A stretch of DNA of 64,000 nt from Jiella pelagia (GCF_026898155.1 NZ_CP114029.1:1247501-1311500), one strand, 5' to 3'; positions 27,906 to 39,235 are shown, numbered from the stretch's first letter. Notes: generated from the letters alone by a model not told the origin. Made by a program: numbers and translations.

Positions 27906-28487
27906 TTGCCGAACGCCTCGCCTGCCCCATCGCGACGCCTGCCATATGTCGTCGCCGGCCTCGGCATCATCGCCACCACCGCCGCGATCCTCCTTGCCAT
28001 GGGGCGCCATCCGATCTGTCCCTGCGGCGAGATCAAGCTGTGGTGGGGCGTCGTCGACAGCTCCGAAAACTCCCAGCACCTGTCCGACTGGTATTCCGCC
28101 TCGCATCTCATCCACGGCTTCCTGTTCTTCGGCGCAACGTGGCTGGTCTTGCGACGCTACGGCTTCGCGCCGCGGCTGATCCTGGCGCTGGTCGTCGAAT
28201 GCGCCTGGGAAATCGTCGAGAACACCGACGCGGTGATCCAGCATTATCGCGAGACGACGATCTCCCTCGACTATGCCGGCGATTCGGTCCTCAATTCGCT
28301 CTCCGACATCGGCTTCATGGCGATCGGATTCTATCTCGCCAGCCGTCTGCCGGTCTGGCTGACGATCCTGATCGCCATCGTCCTCGAAGTCGTAGTCGGG
28401 GCGATCATCCGCGACAATCTGGCGCTCAACGTCCTGATGCTGCTCTGGCCGATCCAGGCGGTGAAGACGTGGCAGGGCGGCGCCTGA
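27906..28487 (+). CDS. DUF2585 (UPF0314) membrane protein
   Basis: About 193 residues from the TTG at 27906, which has GGAG eight bases ahead. The in-frame GTG at 27888 would add six residues but sits against a hairpin without a ribosome binding site. Hydrophobic segments lie near residues 14-33 (VVAGLGIIATTAAILLAMG), in the middle, and at the C-terminus. The conserved IYPCG-like ICPCG, QHLSDWYSASHLIHG and ECAWEIVENT segments mark the alphaproteobacterial UPF0314 family. Inner-membrane location is expected. Function is not established. Confidence 0.9.
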   Translation: MPNASPAPSRRLPYVVAGLGIIATTAAILLAMGRHPICPCGEIKLWWGVVDSSENSQHLSDWYSASHLIHGFLFFGATWLVLRRYGFAPRLILALVVECAWEIVENTDAVIQHYRETTISLDYAGDSVLNSLSDIGFMAIGFYLASRLPVWLTILIAIVLEVVVGAIIRDNLALNVLMLLWPIQAVKTWQGGA

Positions 28488-28550
28488 GGCGCTGGGGCGT
28501 GGGCACCGAGCCCGCCGATACGGGCAAGAGCACTCGCGATGCGCCGGGGT

Positions 28551-29780
28551 TCAGTCGGGTTCGGTGAGAAACACCCGGTGGTCGAGCAGATAGTGGGCGA
28601 AGAACGGCAGGCTCGCCGATCCGATCTCGCGGGCGTCGGCGCCGATGGTCCCGGGGCGCACCGTGACGGGTGAAACGCCCTGCCGGTTGATGCGCTGGAG
28701 AGCCGCCTCGGTCCGCTCGACGAGTTGCTGGCGGACGGTGGATGGGAACCGTCCGTCGATCACCGCCCCCTCGAAGTCGTAGACCGACGCGGCCGAGACG
28801 ATCGCGTGAGCCAGACCATAGGCCGCCTTGTCGAGCCAGCGATCGAGCAGATGGCCAAAGCTGTCCCACGGCACCTTCCCCCGCCAGAGCGCCAGTCCAT
28901 CGCCGCCTTCCGCCTCATAGGCCTTTTCGAGGAGATGCAACGAAGCGAAGTTGATGAGTTGGGCGGCCCCTCCCTCCTCGCGCGGTACCGGCATCGAGCC
29001 GATGGCGCCGGCATTGCCGAGCCGGCCCGAGACGAGATCGCCGTTCATCACGATGCCGCCGCCGACGAAGGCGCCGACGAAGAAATAGACGAAGTCGGCC
29101 GAGCGGCCGGAGCCGAAGACGTTTTCCGCCGCGCAGGCCGCCGTCGCGTCGTTGGCGACGTTGACGGGAAGATCCGTCGCCACCGCCAGCGCCGCCTGGA
29201 TGTCGAGCCCCCGCCAGTCTTCCATCACCCCCGCCGGCGCACCCACTTCGTCCGCCCAGGACCAGAGTTCGTAAGGCAGCGCGACGCCGAGCCCGGTGAT
29301 CCGCCGGTCGAGTTTGCCCGGCAGCAGCGCCCGCAGCTTCGGCTCGGCGACGGCAACGAAGTCGAGCACCTCGCGAACGCGGGGAAACGGATAGGGAATG
29401 CGCTCGTGCCCGCGGATCCGGCCGGTAAAGTCCATCAGGACGAGATCGACCGAGCGCCGGCCAATCTTGAGGCCGAGGGAATACGCCCCGTCCGGATTGA
29501 GCCGCATCGGGATCGACGGCTGGCCGACGCGCCCGCGCTGCGGCTGGTCCCTGAGCACCAGTTCTTCCGCCTCGAGCGCCCGCATGATGACCGAGGCCGT
29601 CTGCGGCGAAAGTCCTGTTCGCCGGGCGATCTCGGCCTTGGCGAGACGACCGTTGCGGCGGATCAGCGACAGGACGGCGCGCTTGTTATGCGCCCTGAGC
29701 CCTGCCTGGTTGGAACCCCGCATCCGGCTCTCGGCGGCGTCACGCTGCTTCTTGGAGAATTCCGTCTCCGAGGACCCCAT
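28551..29780 (-). CDS. frcR: ROK-family repressor, FrcR-like
   Basis: 409 residues. Three ATGs stand in a row at 29786, 29783 and 29780; the last is best spaced from GGGAG. The N-terminal winged helix-turn-helix (KAEIARRTGLSPQTASVIMRAL, about residues 48-70) is joined to a sugar-kinase-like ROK domain (GLKIGRRSVDLVLMD, then FVGAFVGGGIVMNGDL). The usual ROK zinc-binding Cys cluster is not apparent. It is divergent from frcBCA, as FrcR is in rhizobia, and is expected to repress it until fructose or a related sugar is present. Confidence 0.85.
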   Translation of the reverse strand: MGSSETEFSKKQRDAAESRMRGSNQAGLRAHNKRAVLSLIRRNGRLAKAEIARRTGLSPQTASVIMRALEAEELVLRDQPQRGRVGQPSIPMRLNPDGAYSLGLKIGRRSVDLVLMDFTGRIRGHERIPYPFPRVREVLDFVAVAEPKLRALLPGKLDRRITGLGVALPYELWSWADEVGAPAGVMEDWRGLDIQAALAVATDLPVNVANDATAACAAENVFGSGRSADFVYFFVGAFVGGGIVMNGDLVSGRLGNAGAIGSMPVPREEGGAAQLINFASLHLLEKAYEAEGGDGLALWRGKVPWDSFGHLLDRWLDKAAYGLAHAIVSAASVYDFEGAVIDGRFPSTVRQQLVERTEAALQRINRQGVSPVTVRPGTIGADAREIGSASLPFFAHYLLDHRVFLTEPD

Positions 29781-29933
29781 CATCATACTCCCGAGGCCGC
29801 ACCGGCGCCTCTTGACGCGCCGAACGAATCGACCGACGTGCAATCTGAGGAGGCGACGCTACCATTGCTCCGGCCGGGCCACTACCCCACGAAAATCGTT
29901 ACAGAATTAGATAAGTAAATCAATCTGAATTAT

Positions 29934-29950
29934 CATTGTTGACAACGATG
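29934..29950. promoter_or_regulatory. Palindrome in the frcR-frcB interval, candidate operator
   Basis: CATTGTTGACAACGATG is a 17-base inverted repeat with one mismatched pair, in a conspicuously AT-rich stretch (29895-29950) between the divergent repressor and transporter genes. Confidence 0.5.
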
Positions 29951-30050
29951 GAACCTTGGTGTTCCCTCAGGAGTGTCCGGTCGGTGGGAGGCTCGATCGG
30001 CAATGCCGGGAGGAACCGGCACGAACAACGGTTTCGGGAGGAAATCACAC

Positions 30051-31074
30051 GTGACCATCCGCACACTCATCGCCGGTTCGATCCTGGCCTCGGGCGCCGT
30101 CTTCGCCGTTCCGGCCTCGGCTGCCGACATCGCGGCCTGCCTGATCACCAAGACGGACATCAATCCGTTCTTCGTCAAGATGAAGGAAGGCGCGACCGAG
30201 AAGGCCAACGAGGCTCGGCGTCAATCTGTCGACCTATGCCGGCAAGGTGGACGGCGACCACGAGACCCAGGTGCAGGCCGTCGAAAGCTGCATCGCATCC
30301 GGCGCCAAGGGCATCCTGATCACCGCATCCGACACCAAGGCGATCACCGACGTCGTCAAGCAGGCGCGTGACAATGGCGTCCTCGTCATCGCCCTCGACA
30401 CGCCGCTCGAGCCGATCGATGCTGCCGACGCGACGTTTGCCACCGATAATTTCAAGGCCGGCGAACTCATCGGGCAATGGGCGAAGGCGACGCTCGGCGA
30501 CGAAGCAGAGAACGCCAGGATCGCCATGCTCGACCTCTCGCCTTCGGCGCCGTCGGTCGACGTTCTGCGCGACCAGGGCTTCCTCAAGGGCTTCGGCATC
30601 GACATCAAGGACGAAAACAAGATCGGCGACGAGGACGATCCGCGCGTCGTCGGCCACGACGTGACCTCCGGCAACGAGGAAGGCGGGCGCACCGCCATGG
30701 AGAACCTTCTCCAGCGCGATCCCTCGATCAACGTCGTCTACACGATCAACGAGCCGTCGGCGGCGGGCGCCTACGAGGCGCTGAAGTCCTTCGGCAAGGA
30801 AAAGGACGTGCTCATCGTCTCGGTCGACGGCGGCTGCCCTGGCGTCAAGAACATCCAGGACGGCGTCATCGGCGCGACCTCGCAGCAATATCCGCTGCTG
30901 ATGGCATCGAAGGGCATCGAGGCGATCGCGCAATATGCCAAGGACGGGACGCTGCCGCAGCCGACCGAGGGGCTGGAATTCTTCAACACCGGCGTCAACC
31001 TCGTCACCGACAAGCCGGTGGACGGCGTCGAGTCGATCTCGGTGCAGGAAGGCCTCGACCGCTGCTGGGGCTAA
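30051..31074 (+). CDS. frcB: Fructose-type ABC transporter substrate-binding protein (one-base frame break)
   Basis: Starts at GTG 30051 behind GGGAGG. The signal peptide ([20 protein letters not shown] ... ASAAD) is in the first frame; the rest continues in another frame from about 30213. Removing one base from GAGGCTC at 30210-30216 restores [18 protein letters not shown] and a 340-residue protein. It is a periplasmic-binding-protein type 1 fold with FrcB-like segments [13 protein letters not shown] and [16 protein letters not shown]. It binds a monosaccharide, probably fructose, for FrcC/FrcA. Sugar identity is inferred from the frcR-frcBCA arrangement. Confidence 0.88.
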
Positions 31075-31251
31075 TGCCGCAGGAGTAGGCGCCCCGGCGC
31101 GCCGCGTCCCTGGACAGCCGCTGAACGCGGCGGCTGCCAATTCGCCGGCGCCGCGTGGGTCGCGGGAGTGAAGGCACCCCCGCCATCGTCCCTGCCGGAT
31201 CGCCGCCCCCGTGCCGGCGATCCCAACCTTCCAGCCCGAGGAGGTTTCGCC

Positions 31252-32322
31252 ATGAGCGAGACGACCCGCCGAGACGGCGACTATGAGGCCTCGCTGAAGG
31301 ACAGCGACACCGCGGTCGCCGCTTTCAAGCGGCGCCGGCGCGGCTTCTTCGGCAACGTCCAGCATTTCCTGCACGGCAGCCCGACGATGGTTCCGGTGAT
31401 CGTGCTGTTGCTCTCGGTGGCCGCCTTCGGCTTCGTGGCGCCGAATTTCTTCTCGGCCTTCAACCTCTCGCTGATCATGCAGCAGGTGGCGATCGTCGGC
31501 ATTCTCGCCGCCGCCCAGAGCCTGGTCATCCTCACGGCCGGCATCGATCTCTCCGTTGCCGCAGTGATGGTGATGATCTCGGTGATCATGGGCCGGCTCA
31601 GCGTCGAATTCGGCATCCCGGTGCCGATCGCCATCGTCATCGGCTTCTTCTGCGGCGCCGGAACCGGCGTCCTCAACGGCCTCCTGGTGACCAAGGTGCG
31701 GCTGCCGCCCTTCATCACCACCCTCGGCACCTGGAACGTCTTCCTGGCGCTGAACTACTATTTCTCCAATCGCGAGACGATCCGATCGCAGACACTGGAC
31801 GCGGAGGCGCCGCTTCTGAAGGTCTTCGGCGAACGGTTCAACATCGGCGGCGCCGTCCTCACCTGGGGCGTCGTCCTGATGGTCGCGATCTTCGCGGTCC
31901 TCTGGTACGTCCTCAACCGGACCGCCTGGGGCCGTCACGTCTACGCCATCGGCGACGACAAGGAAGCCGCCGAACTCGCCGGCATCCGGACCGACCGCAC
32001 CCTGGTCTCGGTCTACATGGTGGCCGGCATCATCTGCGCCCTCGCCGCCTGGGCGTCGATCGGACGTGTCGGTTCCGTCAGCCCAACGTCCTTCTTCGAG
32101 GCCAATCTGGAATCGATCACCGCCGTGGTGATCGGCGGCATTTCGCTGTTCGGCGGCCGCGGCTCGATCCTCGGTCCGATGATCGGCGCGATCATCGTCG
32201 GCGTGTTCAATTCCGGCCTCCGCCTCGCCGGCGTCGACGTCCTCTGGCAGCTCTTCGCCACGGGCTGGCTGATCATCATCGCGGTCGCGATCGACCAATG
32301 GATCCGGAAGATTTCCTCATGA
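31252..32322 (+). CDS. frcC: Fructose-type ABC transporter permease
   Basis: 356 residues from the ATG at 31252 behind GAGGAGG. After a charged N-terminus there are about eight to ten membrane helices of the RbsC/BPD_transp_2 type, with the AGIDLSVAAVMVMISVI and GRGSILGPMIGAIIVGVFNSGL signatures. It forms the inner-membrane channel for the sugar bound by FrcB. It overlaps frcA by four bases (ATGA). Confidence 0.92.
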   Translation: MSETTRRDGDYEASLKDSDTAVAAFKRRRRGFFGNVQHFLHGSPTMVPVIVLLLSVAAFGFVAPNFFSAFNLSLIMQQVAIVGILAAAQSLVILTAGIDLSVAAVMVMISVIMGRLSVEFGIPVPIAIVIGFFCGAGTGVLNGLLVTKVRLPPFITTLGTWNVFLALNYYFSNRETIRSQTLDAEAPLLKVFGERFNIGGAVLTWGVVLMVAIFAVLWYVLNRTAWGRHVYAIGDDKEAAELAGIRTDRTLVSVYMVAGIICALAAWASIGRVGSVSPTSFFEANLESITAVVIGGISLFGGRGSILGPMIGAIIVGVFNSGLRLAGVDVLWQLFATGWLIIIAVAIDQWIRKISS

Positions 32323-33104
32323 GCGCCCGGCAACCCGTCCTTTCAGGCCGCAACATCGTCAAGCACTACGGCCGTGTCACCGCCATCGACCATGCCGACT
32401 TCGACCTCTATCCCGGCGAGATCCTCGCCGTCATCGGCGACAACGGCGCCGGCAAATCCTCGCTGATCAAGGTCTTGTCCGGTGCTGTCATTCCCGACGA
32501 GGGGGAGGTCCGCCTCAACGGCGAGATCATCCGCTTCACTTCGCCGATCGAGGCGCGCGACGCCGGCATCGAGACTGTCTACCAGAACCTCGCCCTCTCC
32601 CCTGCCCTCTCGATCGCCGACAACATGTTTCTCGGCCGGGAGATCAGGAAGCCGGGCTTTTCCGGGAAGTATCTGAGAATGCTCGATCGCAAGGCGATGG
32701 AGCGGATCGCCCGGGACAAGCTGTCGGATCTCGGCCTGATGACCATTCAGAACATTGCCCAGGCGGTGGAAACGCTGTCGGGCGGCCAGCGCCAGGGCGT
32801 CGCCGTGGCGCGGGCGGCCGCCTTCGGCTCGAAGGTGATCATTCTCGACGAGCCGACGGCGGCGCTGGGAGTGAAGGAATCGCGGAAAGTCCTCGAACTG
32901 ATCCAGGACGTCAGGTCCCGCGGCATGCCGATCGTCCTGATCTCGCACAACATGCCGCATGTCTTCGAGGTCGCCGACCGGATTCATGTCCACCGCCTTG
33001 GCAAGCGGCTTTGCGTTGTCGATCCGAAAATGGCCTCGATGAGCGATGCCGTCGCCTTGATGACCGGCGCGAAGCAGCCTGAAGCTTCGATGATGGCCGC
33101 CTGA
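32319..33104 (+). CDS. frcA: Fructose-type ABC transporter ATP-binding protein
   Basis: 261 residues from the ATG at 32319, coupled to frcC by a four-base overlap. It has a single ABC domain, as in FrcA, rather than the double domain of RbsA. Walker A is GDNGAGKSS (about residues 38-46), the signature LSGGQRQGVAVARA, Walker B VIILDEP, and the switch His is in ISHNMP. It drives sugar import. The frcK kinase that follows in some rhizobia is absent here. Confidence 0.92.
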   Translation: MSARQPVLSGRNIVKHYGRVTAIDHADFDLYPGEILAVIGDNGAGKSSLIKVLSGAVIPDEGEVRLNGEIIRFTSPIEARDAGIETVYQNLALSPALSIADNMFLGREIRKPGFSGKYLRMLDRKAMERIARDKLSDLGLMTIQNIAQAVETLSGGQRQGVAVARAAAFGSKVIILDEPTAALGVKESRKVLELIQDVRSRGMPIVLISHNMPHVFEVADRIHVHRLGKRLCVVDPKMASMSDAVALMTGAKQPEASMMAA

Positions 33105-33130
33105 GCGGCCGGGCATCCACAAAATGAAAA

Positions 33131-33154
33131 CGCCCGCCGCAAAGGCGGCGGGCG
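33131..33154. terminator. GC-rich hairpin between frcA and the DUF1150 gene
   Basis: CGCCCGCCGC and GCGGCGGGCG pair over ten bases around AAAG. T-rich DNA (TTTTCATTTT) follows it on the minus strand and a short A-rich tract on the plus strand, so it may terminate the frc operon and the DUF1150 transcript from the other side. Confidence 0.65.
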
Positions 33155-33338
33155 ACAAAATAGCGAGCTTCGTGCGAAGCAGCCACCGATTCAGGCTGGC
33201 CCGATCATATCCTGCTGAAGGCGCACGCTGCTCTTCCGACGCTGACGCTTTGCCGGCGAGGTTTAAGCAACTTACGCTTCGAACTGGAGCCCCGGTGTGC
33301 GGCGGCTTCGTCAAAGCCGTCGCCGAGTGCAGCGCCCC

Positions 33339-33593
33339 TCAATGCAGGCTGACGGTATGAAGCTCGTTCTGCGTGGCGCTCGCCAGAATGCTCGACCGGT
33401 CATCGGAGACGGCCAGCGGCGTGCCATCGGCGCCGAACAGCGCCCAGAGCTTCAGGCCGGGCTGGATCGACTTGGCGGCCGGGAACCGGGCGCGCATCTC
33501 GTCCGAGGACATCTGGCGCATATAAGCGATCTGTCCCTCGCCGAAAGATGCGAGGTCGAAGGGCGCAGTCGCGCTGGGAACGTGTTCGGTCAT
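33339..33593 (-). CDS. DUF1150 family protein
   Basis: 84 residues with GAAAGGAG ahead of the ATG. The family pattern is clear: GEGQIAYMRQMSSDEMRARFP, then LWALFGADGTPLAVSDDR. It is a soluble alphaproteobacterial protein of unknown function, commonly found, as here, directly downstream of an Hsp20 gene (34 bases apart), which suggests a shared heat or stress response. Confidence 0.9.
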   Translation of the reverse strand: MTEHVPSATAPFDLASFGEGQIAYMRQMSSDEMRARFPAAKSIQPGLKLWALFGADGTPLAVSDDRSSILASATQNELHTVSLH

Positions 33594-33627
33594 GGTCGTC
33601 TCCTTTCAAGGCAAACGCGAAACCCGG

Positions 33628-34080
33628 TCATTCGTTGACCGCGATCTCGATTCTCCTGACGATGCGTTCGGGCTCCGGCTTCGCCAGATCGATCAGCAGC
33701 AGGCCGTTCTTCAGCTGCGCCCCGATCACCCGCATGCCATCGGCAAGCAGAAAGCACTTCTGGAACTGCCGCGCGGCGATGCCGCGATGCAGGTATTCGC
33801 GCTCGGCGTCGTCCTCGCTCTGGCGGCCGCGAATGAGGAGCTGATTTTCCTCGACGGTCACTTCGAGATCCTCCGGCAGAAAGCCGGCCACGGCAAGCGT
33901 TATGCGGATGAGGTCGCCCACGTCGCCATCCGTCCCGCCATCCAGAGACGTGTTCTTGCGAATGCGCTCAATATTGTAAGGGGGATAGCCATCGCCGCCC
34001 TTGGCGATCCGTTCCAACGTCTTTTCGACGCTGTCGAAGCCGAGCAGCAGCGGGCTGGAAAAAGGCGTCATGCGGGACAT
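33628..34080 (-). CDS. Small heat shock protein Hsp20
   Basis: 150 residues. The alpha-crystallin domain runs from about residue 35 (YNIERI) to 140, including ITLAVAGFLPEDLEVTVEENQLLIRGR and the conserved A-x-x-x-n-G-L-L equivalent GAQLKNGLLLIDL. It holds unfolding proteins in large oligomers in the cytosol. A hairpin just upstream would cover its ribosome binding site. First gene of a pair with DUF1150. Confidence 0.93.
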   Translation of the reverse strand: MSRMTPFSSPLLLGFDSVEKTLERIAKGGDGYPPYNIERIRKNTSLDGGTDGDVGDLIRITLAVAGFLPEDLEVTVEENQLLIRGRQSEDDAEREYLHRGIAARQFQKCFLLADGMRVIGAQLKNGLLLIDLAKPEPERIVRRIEIAVNE

Positions 34081-34089
34081 CGGTCAAAG

Positions 34090-34116
34090 CCCTTGATTCA
34101 AGCGACTTCACAAGGG
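34090..34116 (-). promoter_or_regulatory. Leader hairpin sequestering the hsp20 ribosome binding site
   Basis: On the coding strand CCCTTG pairs with CAAGGG across a 15-base loop. The second arm contains the AAGGG that serves as Shine-Dalgarno, nine bases before the ATG. Such an arrangement fits an RNA thermometer, as described upstream of many rhizobial hsp20 genes (ROSE elements). The stem is short, so this is tentative. Confidence 0.45.
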
Positions 34117-34543
34117 GACGGCCCATCAGCGGCACCGTCCGCGCTACCGATGATATGGCGACGGCCCGGTCCCGCTTCAATGCTCGCCACAAGCGAAGCT
34201 GCCCAACATCATCCTGCGCCGAAATTGTTCTCAAGAGCTGAAGAATGGCAGGCCGATGCCGTCAGGCCGCAGATCCTAGTCTTCAGGACAGGATTTGCTC
34301 CCAGACAACGTAGCCGCGAGGCAAAGCCGGTCTTCCGCGGCTCACGCACCACAGATCTGCCGAACCTGTCGAAATGGGTCATCCCGGTCTTCAGCCCGGA
34401 TGACAAGGCGCAGACACTGAAGGACCTCGTTCAAGCCACTGTGCCGGCCGGGATCCCATGGACCCCGGCACAACGAACTTGAGTAAAAATGCCGTGCGGT
34501 AAGATTGAGGGACGCCAGACCGCTCCGCGCTCCATTGCAAGCG
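34117..34543. other. Intergenic region without recognisable gene
   Basis: Between hsp20 (read leftward) and msrB (ends at 34544). It presumably carries the hsp20 promoter at its left end. Composition is mixed, and open frames crossing it lack family features or ribosome binding sites. I recognise no RNA gene or repeat. Confidence 0.4.
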
Positions 34544-35050
34544 TTACGACGCCTGGGCCATGCCCGGCTTGAACTTCAAGGCGACGCCATTGAGGCAATG
34601 ACGTTTGCCGGTCGGCTTCGGGCCGTCGTCGAAGATGTGACCGAAATGGCCTCCGCAGGTGGCGCAATGGACCTCGGTACGCGGATAGATCAGCCTGTAG
34701 TCCGTCCGCGTCTCGATAACCTCTTCCGAGATCGGCGCCCAGAAGCTTGGCCAGCCGGTGCCGGAATCAAACTTCGTCTCGGACGAGTAAACGCCCGTGT
34801 CGCAGCCGGCACAGCTGTAGATGCCGGATTTCTTGTTATCGTTCAGAGGGCTGGAAAACGGCCGCTCGGTCGCCTCTTCGCGAAGCACCGCGAACTGGTC
34901 GGGCGTCAGCAGCTTCTTCCATTCGGCTTCGGTGCGGGAGACCGCAAACTTGCCCTCGCTGGCGCCAGCCACCTGGCGACCGAGAGCCAAAGCACCCACG
35001 GCGGCCACACCGGCAGCCAAACCGCCCTTGAGAAAATTGCGTCTGATCAT
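34544..35050 (-). CDS. msrB: Peptide-methionine (R)-S-oxide reductase, Tat-exported
   Basis: 168 residues from the ATG at 35050, with GGAG ahead. The N-terminus is a twin-arginine signal (MIRRNFLKGGLAAGVAA), so this copy should be periplasmic. The MsrB domain shows both zinc-binding pairs (CAGC and CATC), the GTGWPSFWAP substrate motif and the catalytic Cys in RHCLNGVAL. It repairs methionine-R-sulfoxide in exported proteins. It lies beside a secreted fasciclin protein on the same strand, but a terminator separates them. Confidence 0.94.
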   Translation of the reverse strand: MIRRNFLKGGLAAGVAAVGALALGRQVAGASEGKFAVSRTEAEWKKLLTPDQFAVLREEATERPFSSPLNDNKKSGIYSCAGCDTGVYSSETKFDSGTGWPSFWAPISEEVIETRTDYRLIYPRTEVHCATCGGHFGHIFDDGPKPTGKRHCLNGVALKFKPGMAQAS

Positions 35051-35207
35051 CGCCAGTAGCTCCATCATCTTCCAGCCACCTCATCCATACGAGACTTGAG
35101 ATGGTGTGTCTTCGGCCGGGCGCCAGAGATATCGGCGCCTCTGCCCTTCACGAATGTGTTCGCAGGCGGGGCGGCGATTGTTACACCCCACCCCGCGTCG
35201 ACTGCAA

Positions 35208-35244
35208 AAACACGCCCCGGCCATAGCGAGCGCCACGGCCGGGG
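35208..35244 (-). terminator. Intrinsic terminator of the fasciclin gene
   Basis: CCCCGGCC ... GGCCGGGG arms lie 13 bases past the fasciclin stop. On the minus strand the stem is followed by GTGTTTTTGC, a clear T run. Confidence 0.8.
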
Positions 35245-35256
35245 CCGCTTCGCAGA

Positions 35257-35847
35257 TTACATCTTCGGCATCAGCACCGTGTCGATGACGTGGACGACGC
35301 CGTTCGACTGCATGACGTCGGCCTGGGTCACGACAGCGCCATTGCCGCTCTCGTCGATGATGACGAGGTTCTCACCATCCATCTTCAGCGTGATCGGCGA
35401 CCCCTCGACGGTCGTTGCCGTGTGGGCGCCGCCTTCGTCCTTGATCATCTGCATGGCGGCGGAGGACGTCGCCGCGGCAGGCACCACGTGATAGGTCAGG
35501 ATCGACGCGAGCTTGTCCTTGTTCTCCGGCTTCAGAAGCTCGTCGACGGTACCGGCCGGCAGCTTCTCGAAGGCGGCGTTGGTCGGCGCGAAGACGGTGA
35601 AGGGGCCGTCGCCGCTGAGGGGCTCGGCGAGGCCCGCGGCCTTCACGGCGGCGACCAGCGTGGTCAGGTTGTCGGCCGCGGAAGCGTTTTCGACGATGGT
35701 CTTCTGCGGATCCATCGCGGCGCCGCCGACCATCGGCATGTCGCCGGACTGCGCCGTATCCTGCGCAAGCGCGGCGGGGGCGACGGCGAGCGAGCCGGCA
35801 GCGACGAGCGTCGTGATGGCGGCGGCGCGGATCATGGTCTTCAACAT
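35257..35847 (-). CDS. Secreted fasciclin-domain protein
   Basis: 196 residues from the ATG at 35847, with GGGAG ahead. A signal peptide (MLKTMIRAAAITTLVAAGSL ... ALAQ) precedes one FAS1 domain of about 135 residues. Its H1 box GPFTVFAPTNAAFEKLP and the closing NGVVHVIDTVLMP are both clear. FAS1 proteins mediate adhesion or surface interactions; rhizobial homologues (Nex18-like) are exported. Exact role unknown. Confidence 0.93.
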   Translation of the reverse strand: MLKTMIRAAAITTLVAAGSLAVAPAALAQDTAQSGDMPMVGGAAMDPQKTIVENASAADNLTTLVAAVKAAGLAEPLSGDGPFTVFAPTNAAFEKLPAGTVDELLKPENKDKLASILTYHVVPAAATSSAAMQMIKDEGGAHTATTVEGSPITLKMDGENLVIIDESGNGAVVTQADVMQSNGVVHVIDTVLMPKM

Positions 35848-36258
35848 TGGTGGATTCTCCCGTTTGAAACATTCGTTCGAACCCTCTCGGCGGAGGGATG
35901 ACGAAGTTACGATCAGGGGTCCAGCGCAGTTTCCGTGTATTTCCATCACGCATTCTTTATCGCCGGCGCGGACGTTGCTACCTGAGGTCGGCGGATCTCC
36001 ACAGCCTCGAAACACACCCGCGACCATTATATTTTTATGTCAATGGAACTCGCTCATGGCACTGCCATAATTCCCGCGCCAGCCCGAGAGAGCAGGATGT
36101 TTCCGCCGGCGATGCCTTCGGTTCGAGGTCACAATACTTACCGTCTGCGTCAAGTGGCCGCTGCGCTGTCGCTGCATCCACACGGCGGCGGCAACGTAGG
36201 GCCTCCGCAATCGCCGATGAAGCGCCCTCATCGCAGGCTCCGCGGGCGTGGCCGGCGG
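35848..36258. other. Intergenic region upstream of the fasciclin gene
   Basis: About 410 bases. The part next to the fasciclin gene should hold its promoter; 36025-36050 is locally AT-rich (ATTATATTTTTATGTC). Crossing open frames show no family features. I see no RNA gene. Confidence 0.4.
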
Positions 36259-36693
36259 TCAGTCGCCGACGGAGCCGCGCATCGCCTTGATCTTCGAACG
36301 GCCCTTCTTTTCCTTGATGCGGCGCTCGACCGCACCCTTGGAGGGCCTCGTCTTCTTGCGCGGCGGCGGCGGCGGTTTCAAAGCCTCCCGCACCAGCTCT
36401 GCCAGTCTTTCGCGCGCATCCTCGCGGTTGCGATCCTGGCTGCGAAAGCGCGAGGCCTCGATCAGGACGTCGCCGTCCTTCGTCGCGCGTTGCCCCGCGA
36501 GCCGGTAGAGGCGGCGTTTCGCATCGTCGGAAAGCGCCTCGCACTGGCCGGCCAGGAAGCGCAGCTGAACGGCGGAGGAGACCTTGTTGACGTTCTGGCC
36601 GCCGGGCCCCGAGGCGCGGATGAACTGCTCCTCGAGGTCGGCCTCCGGCAGGACGACCGCGTTGCTGATCCTGAGATCTCGTGTTTCGGCCAT
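36259..36693 (-). CDS. arfB: Peptidyl-tRNA hydrolase ArfB, ribosome rescue
   Basis: 144 residues from the ATG at 36693; another in-frame ATG at 36708 would add five. The GGQ motif (ASGPGGQNVNKVSSAVQLRF, about residues 28-47) is that of class I release factors. The basic C-terminal tail (RIKEKKGRSKIKAMRG) inserts in the mRNA channel of stalled ribosomes. ArfB frees nascent chains from non-stop complexes. It stands alone, downstream of pckA on the same strand. Confidence 0.94.
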   Translation of the reverse strand: MAETRDLRISNAVVLPEADLEEQFIRASGPGGQNVNKVSSAVQLRFLAGQCEALSDDAKRRLYRLAGQRATKDGDVLIEASRFRSQDRNREDARERLAELVREALKPPPPPRKKTRPSKGAVERRIKEKKGRSKIKAMRGSVGD

Positions 36694-36985
36694 GGCCCTT
36701 TCCGTCATCGAACCGCCGCGCCCGCGACCCAGTTGCGCGCCGGCTTCCGCTGGACAGTCTGAAGCATGGCACGGGCGCCGCGTGAAGGGTGATCGTTGAA
36801 TGCCGATCGATGGCACCGCGACATTTGCTGCCCTGCTGCTTGCACGCCAAACATCAGCCGAAGCCCAAAACGCATTCGGCACCGGCCGGCAGCTGCGAAG
36901 ATGCAGCGCCAGCCGATGCCGTGTTCCCTCCCAGGAAGGTGTAGACTGCTCGCCTTGCGGACGCGTCGGCGTCCCTGTTGCCGAA

Positions 36986-38600
<1,615 letters not shown>

Positions 38601-39235
38601 TCGCCTCCTGAAAACTCGCCCGACCCACCCTGGATTTGACGACAGATAGACGACGGACCAGTCAGTCGCAAGCACTCTCTGAAATAAAACTAAGCGATAT
38701 CAGTAATTTAATCGATTTAGTCCGGTTTCGTGCCGTTCTAATCGTTTCGATGCTTGAATTGCGATTGATAATTCATTCAGGGTGACGTTCATTACGCGGA
38801 CCACGGAGTTTGCCGGCGCCATTCCGCTGCGAAGCGCGGTGACATCGTGTCAAGGGCTGTATTCCGGCAATTCTCTGGTATAGTGGCGGTTCGGACACGC
38901 CCCTCGCCGCACTTGCGCTCGGCCCTGGGATTGGATCGAAACGCCGGGATGGCGATGCCGGAGCGACAGACGCACCGGCTCGACGCCTCATCGGCGGACG
39001 CAGCGGCGCCATGACGTGATGGCGGTGTTGCCGATTTCGCTGCCTGCCACATTTTTATGCGGATTGATGTCAAGTAAGGGGCTTATCTCATGCGCTGGCA
39101 TGGCTCGAGATCGGCAGAGGCAGGAGAGCCTGCCGCGCGAGGCCAACGAGCGCTTGCCACGCCTGATCCGGCGGCCGTCACCGCTCGACAGCATGCTGCG
39201 GCCCGCGGCCGGATCGAAGACTGGAGAAGAATGAA
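38601..39235. other. Long divergent control region between pckA and chvI
   Basis: 635 bases. The section 38680-38780 is markedly AT-rich (AATAAAACTAAGCGATATCAGTAATTTAATCG in part) and is the best place for the pckA promoter. The section 39050-39090 (CACATTTTTATGC ... GTCAAGTAAGG) may serve chvI. No gene with family features, ribosome binding site or RNA fold was recognised. Confidence 0.5.
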
